Below are positions 6,523-7,700 of a DNA stretch of 7,700 bases, in pieces. Below the pieces are notes generated by a model, which made no database searches, was not told where the DNA came from, and saw only the letters and a program-made list of their open reading frames with translations. The stretch is from Thiohalospira sp051745535 (lineage in GTDB: Bacteria > Pseudomonadota > Gammaproteobacteria > Thiohalospirales > Thiohalospiraceae). How positions within the stretch are numbered: position 1 is the stretch's first letter; every line of letters starts with the position of its first letter. The stretch is taken from positions 1 to 7,700 of the forward strand of contig JBNJED010000073.1 of assembly GCA_051745535.1 (NCBI GenBank), written 5' to 3'. A program made the translations under genes and the position numbers.

Positions 6523-6995
6523 GCGATGCAGACACCGACGCCACCGGGACCACCGAGTATCGCGGCTGCGAGATCCCCACCGACCGCTGGTACGACCTGG
6601 ACTACGTCTGGGCCCTGCCGCGAGAGGACGGGAGCTTCACCCTGGGGATCACCGACCCGGCCCAGACCATGGCCGGCCGGGTGCAGTACGCCAAGTTCAA
6701 GAAGCCCGGCCGCCACCAGAGCGCCGGCAAGCCGGTGGCGCGCCTGGAATCGGGGAAGTGGGCCGGCGGCATCCCCGCCCCCTTCGACGGCACCATCGAG
6801 GCGGTGAACGAGGCCGTGGGTCGCCAGCCGGACATCGTCAACGTCGACCCCTACGGCGAGGCCTGGCTGGTGGTCTTCCGACCGGACAACCCGGACGAGG
6901 CCTGGCAGCGGCTGACGCCGGGGAGCGAGGCGGTGGAGGCCCTGCAGGGCTGGATCGACCGCTACGATGTCCAGTGCATGCGCTGCGCCGACTGA
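6519..6995 (+). CDS. GcvH-like lipoyl carrier protein
   Basis: A 158-residue relative of glycine cleavage H protein (E. coli GcvH is 129). The lipoyl-domain core is clear: 'DGSFTLGITDPAQTMAG' (37-53), 'ARLESGKWAGG' (74-84), 'APFDGTIEAVNEAV' (87-100) and 'NVDPYGEAWL' (108-117). K80 in ESGK stands where GcvH carries its lipoylated lysine (ESVK), so a swinging dithiol arm is expected. Unusual points are an N-terminal 'YRGCEIP' with C17 and a C-terminal C153-M-R-C156 pair. No gcvT, gcvP or lipoate ligase gene is visible nearby. The ATG overlaps the previous stop (ATGA) with GGAG 7 bases upstream, indicating translational coupling to a membrane protein; the next gene follows after 13 bases. A role as electron or acyl/sulfur carrier for the operon is inferred. 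The alternative is an LbpA-type carrier such as those of sHdr sulfur oxidation. Confidence 0.85.
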   Translation: MSDADTDATGTTEYRGCEIPTDRWYDLDYVWALPREDGSFTLGITDPAQTMAGRVQYAKFKKPGRHQSAGKPVARLESGKWAGGIPAPFDGTIEAVNEAVGRQPDIVNVDPYGEAWLVVFRPDNPDEAWQRLTPGSEAVEALQGWIDRYDVQCMRCAD

Positions 6996-7008
6996 CGGAG
7001 GACCGAAC

Positions 7009-7689
7009 ATGAGCGAACCGCGGGTCGAACTGCTGGTCTCCGAGTGGTGCCCCACCTGCCACCAGGCGGAGCAGGTCTGGCAGCGGGTGGCCGGCGAGCG
7101 GGCCATCGACTTCGCCGTGGTGGACATGGGCCAGCCCGAGGGCCGGGAACTGGCGCGCCGGCTGCGCATCCGCTCGGTGCCGGCGACGGTCATCGACGGT
7201 GAGCTGGCCGGCGTGGGCATGCAGAGCCGGGAGCAGGCCCTGGCGCTGATCCCCGACGCCCCGGAACGGGCGGCCTCATCCACCCGCCACGTGGGGCTGG
7301 GGCTGGCGGCCACCAGCCGGGCGGCCATCGCCGCGGCGGTGGTCTACCTGGTGCTCGCCGGCGCCGCCCTCCCCGCCGGCGGCTGGTTCGCTGGCGGCCC
7401 GGCCCATCCGGCGGCTCTGCACCTCTTCACCCTGGGCTTTCTGACCTTTTTCATCTACGGCCTGGGCGAGCACATGCTGCCGCGCTTCACCGGCCACCCC
7501 CTGCCCATGGGGATCTGGAGCTGGGTGCAGCAGGGGATCGCCCATGCCGGGGTGCTCACCTTCGCCCTGGGCCATGTCGCCGGCTGGCCCTGGCTGGCGG
7601 TGGCCGGCTCGGCGGCCGCCTGGCTGGCGCTGGCCCTCTTCACCGGGCGCATGGCGCCGCTGCTGGTGCGGGCCTCCAAGACCGAGTAG
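7009..7689 (+). CDS. Thioredoxin-like domain fused to a four-helix NnrS-like membrane module
   Basis: The 226-residue protein has two parts. Residues 5-85 form a thioredoxin/glutaredoxin-like domain with the active site W13-C14-P-T-C17 and the cis-proline segment 'SVPATVIDG' (P58). After a linker (about 86-102) come four predicted membrane helices near 103-127, 135-158, 171-192 and 195-214. The membrane part contains 'HLFTLGFLTFFIYGLGEHML' (138-157) and aligns without gaps to the protein at 6109-6522 (offset 95), with 17 of 28 identities from H138 to L165. H138, H155 and H179 are shared. No signal peptide precedes the thioredoxin domain, so it probably faces the cytoplasm. ATG 7009 has GGAGG 7 bases upstream; in-frame codons before it overlap the previous gene and are rejected. 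It probably accepts or donates electrons to a partner dithiol, perhaps the lipoyl protein upstream; that is inference. The operon may continue past the window edge. Confidence 0.85.
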   Translation: MSEPRVELLVSEWCPTCHQAEQVWQRVAGERAIDFAVVDMGQPEGRELARRLRIRSVPATVIDGELAGVGMQSREQALALIPDAPERAASSTRHVGLGLAATSRAAIAAAVVYLVLAGAALPAGGWFAGGPAHPAALHLFTLGFLTFFIYGLGEHMLPRFTGHPLPMGIWSWVQQGIAHAGVLTFALGHVAGWPWLAVAGSAAAWLALALFTGRMAPLLVRASKTE

Positions 7690-7700
7690 GGGATTGCCCC

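Overview
The window is about 7.7 kb of very GC-rich, gene-dense DNA with strong GGAGG-type ribosome binding sites. RlmM and PepN both resemble the enterobacterial proteins closely, so the host is most likely a gammaproteobacterium. A halophilic or sulfur/nitrogen-oxidising Ectothiorhodospiraceae-like lineage would fit the base composition and the accessory genes, but that is inference.

Left part (1-4110): housekeeping. A Sel1-repeat protein runs off the left edge on the minus strand. Divergent from it is rlmM, the 23S rRNA C2498 2'-O-methyltransferase. Its stop lies only 15 bases from the stop of the convergent pepN (aminopeptidase N). A hairpin terminator upstream of pepN isolates it from the next minus-strand unit.

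Middle part (4143-6028), all minus strand, in transcription order: a cysteine-free Crp/Fnr regulator of the DNR (nitric-oxide-responsive) type, a hemerythrin HHE-domain protein, and two small acidic proteins that may be distant paralogues. The small pair has its own candidate promoter, which resembles a sigma-32 site.

Right part (6043-7689), plus strand, divergent from the regulator: a perfect FNR/DNR box (6043-6056), placed as expected for class II activation, precedes a tight three-gene operon that probably continues past the window. The operon encodes a four-helix membrane protein resembling part of NnrS, a GcvH-like lipoyl carrier overlapping it by ATGA, and a protein fusing a CPTC thioredoxin domain to a second copy of the same membrane module. 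The two membrane modules align without gaps and share three histidines. The combination suggests a redox relay in which a dithiol carrier (lipoyl) and a thioredoxin domain serve a paired, possibly heme- or metal-binding membrane protein, switched on under low oxygen or nitric oxide. The hemerythrin and DNR-type regulator fit the same theme. This module is the most interesting part of the window; its function is inferred, not shown.
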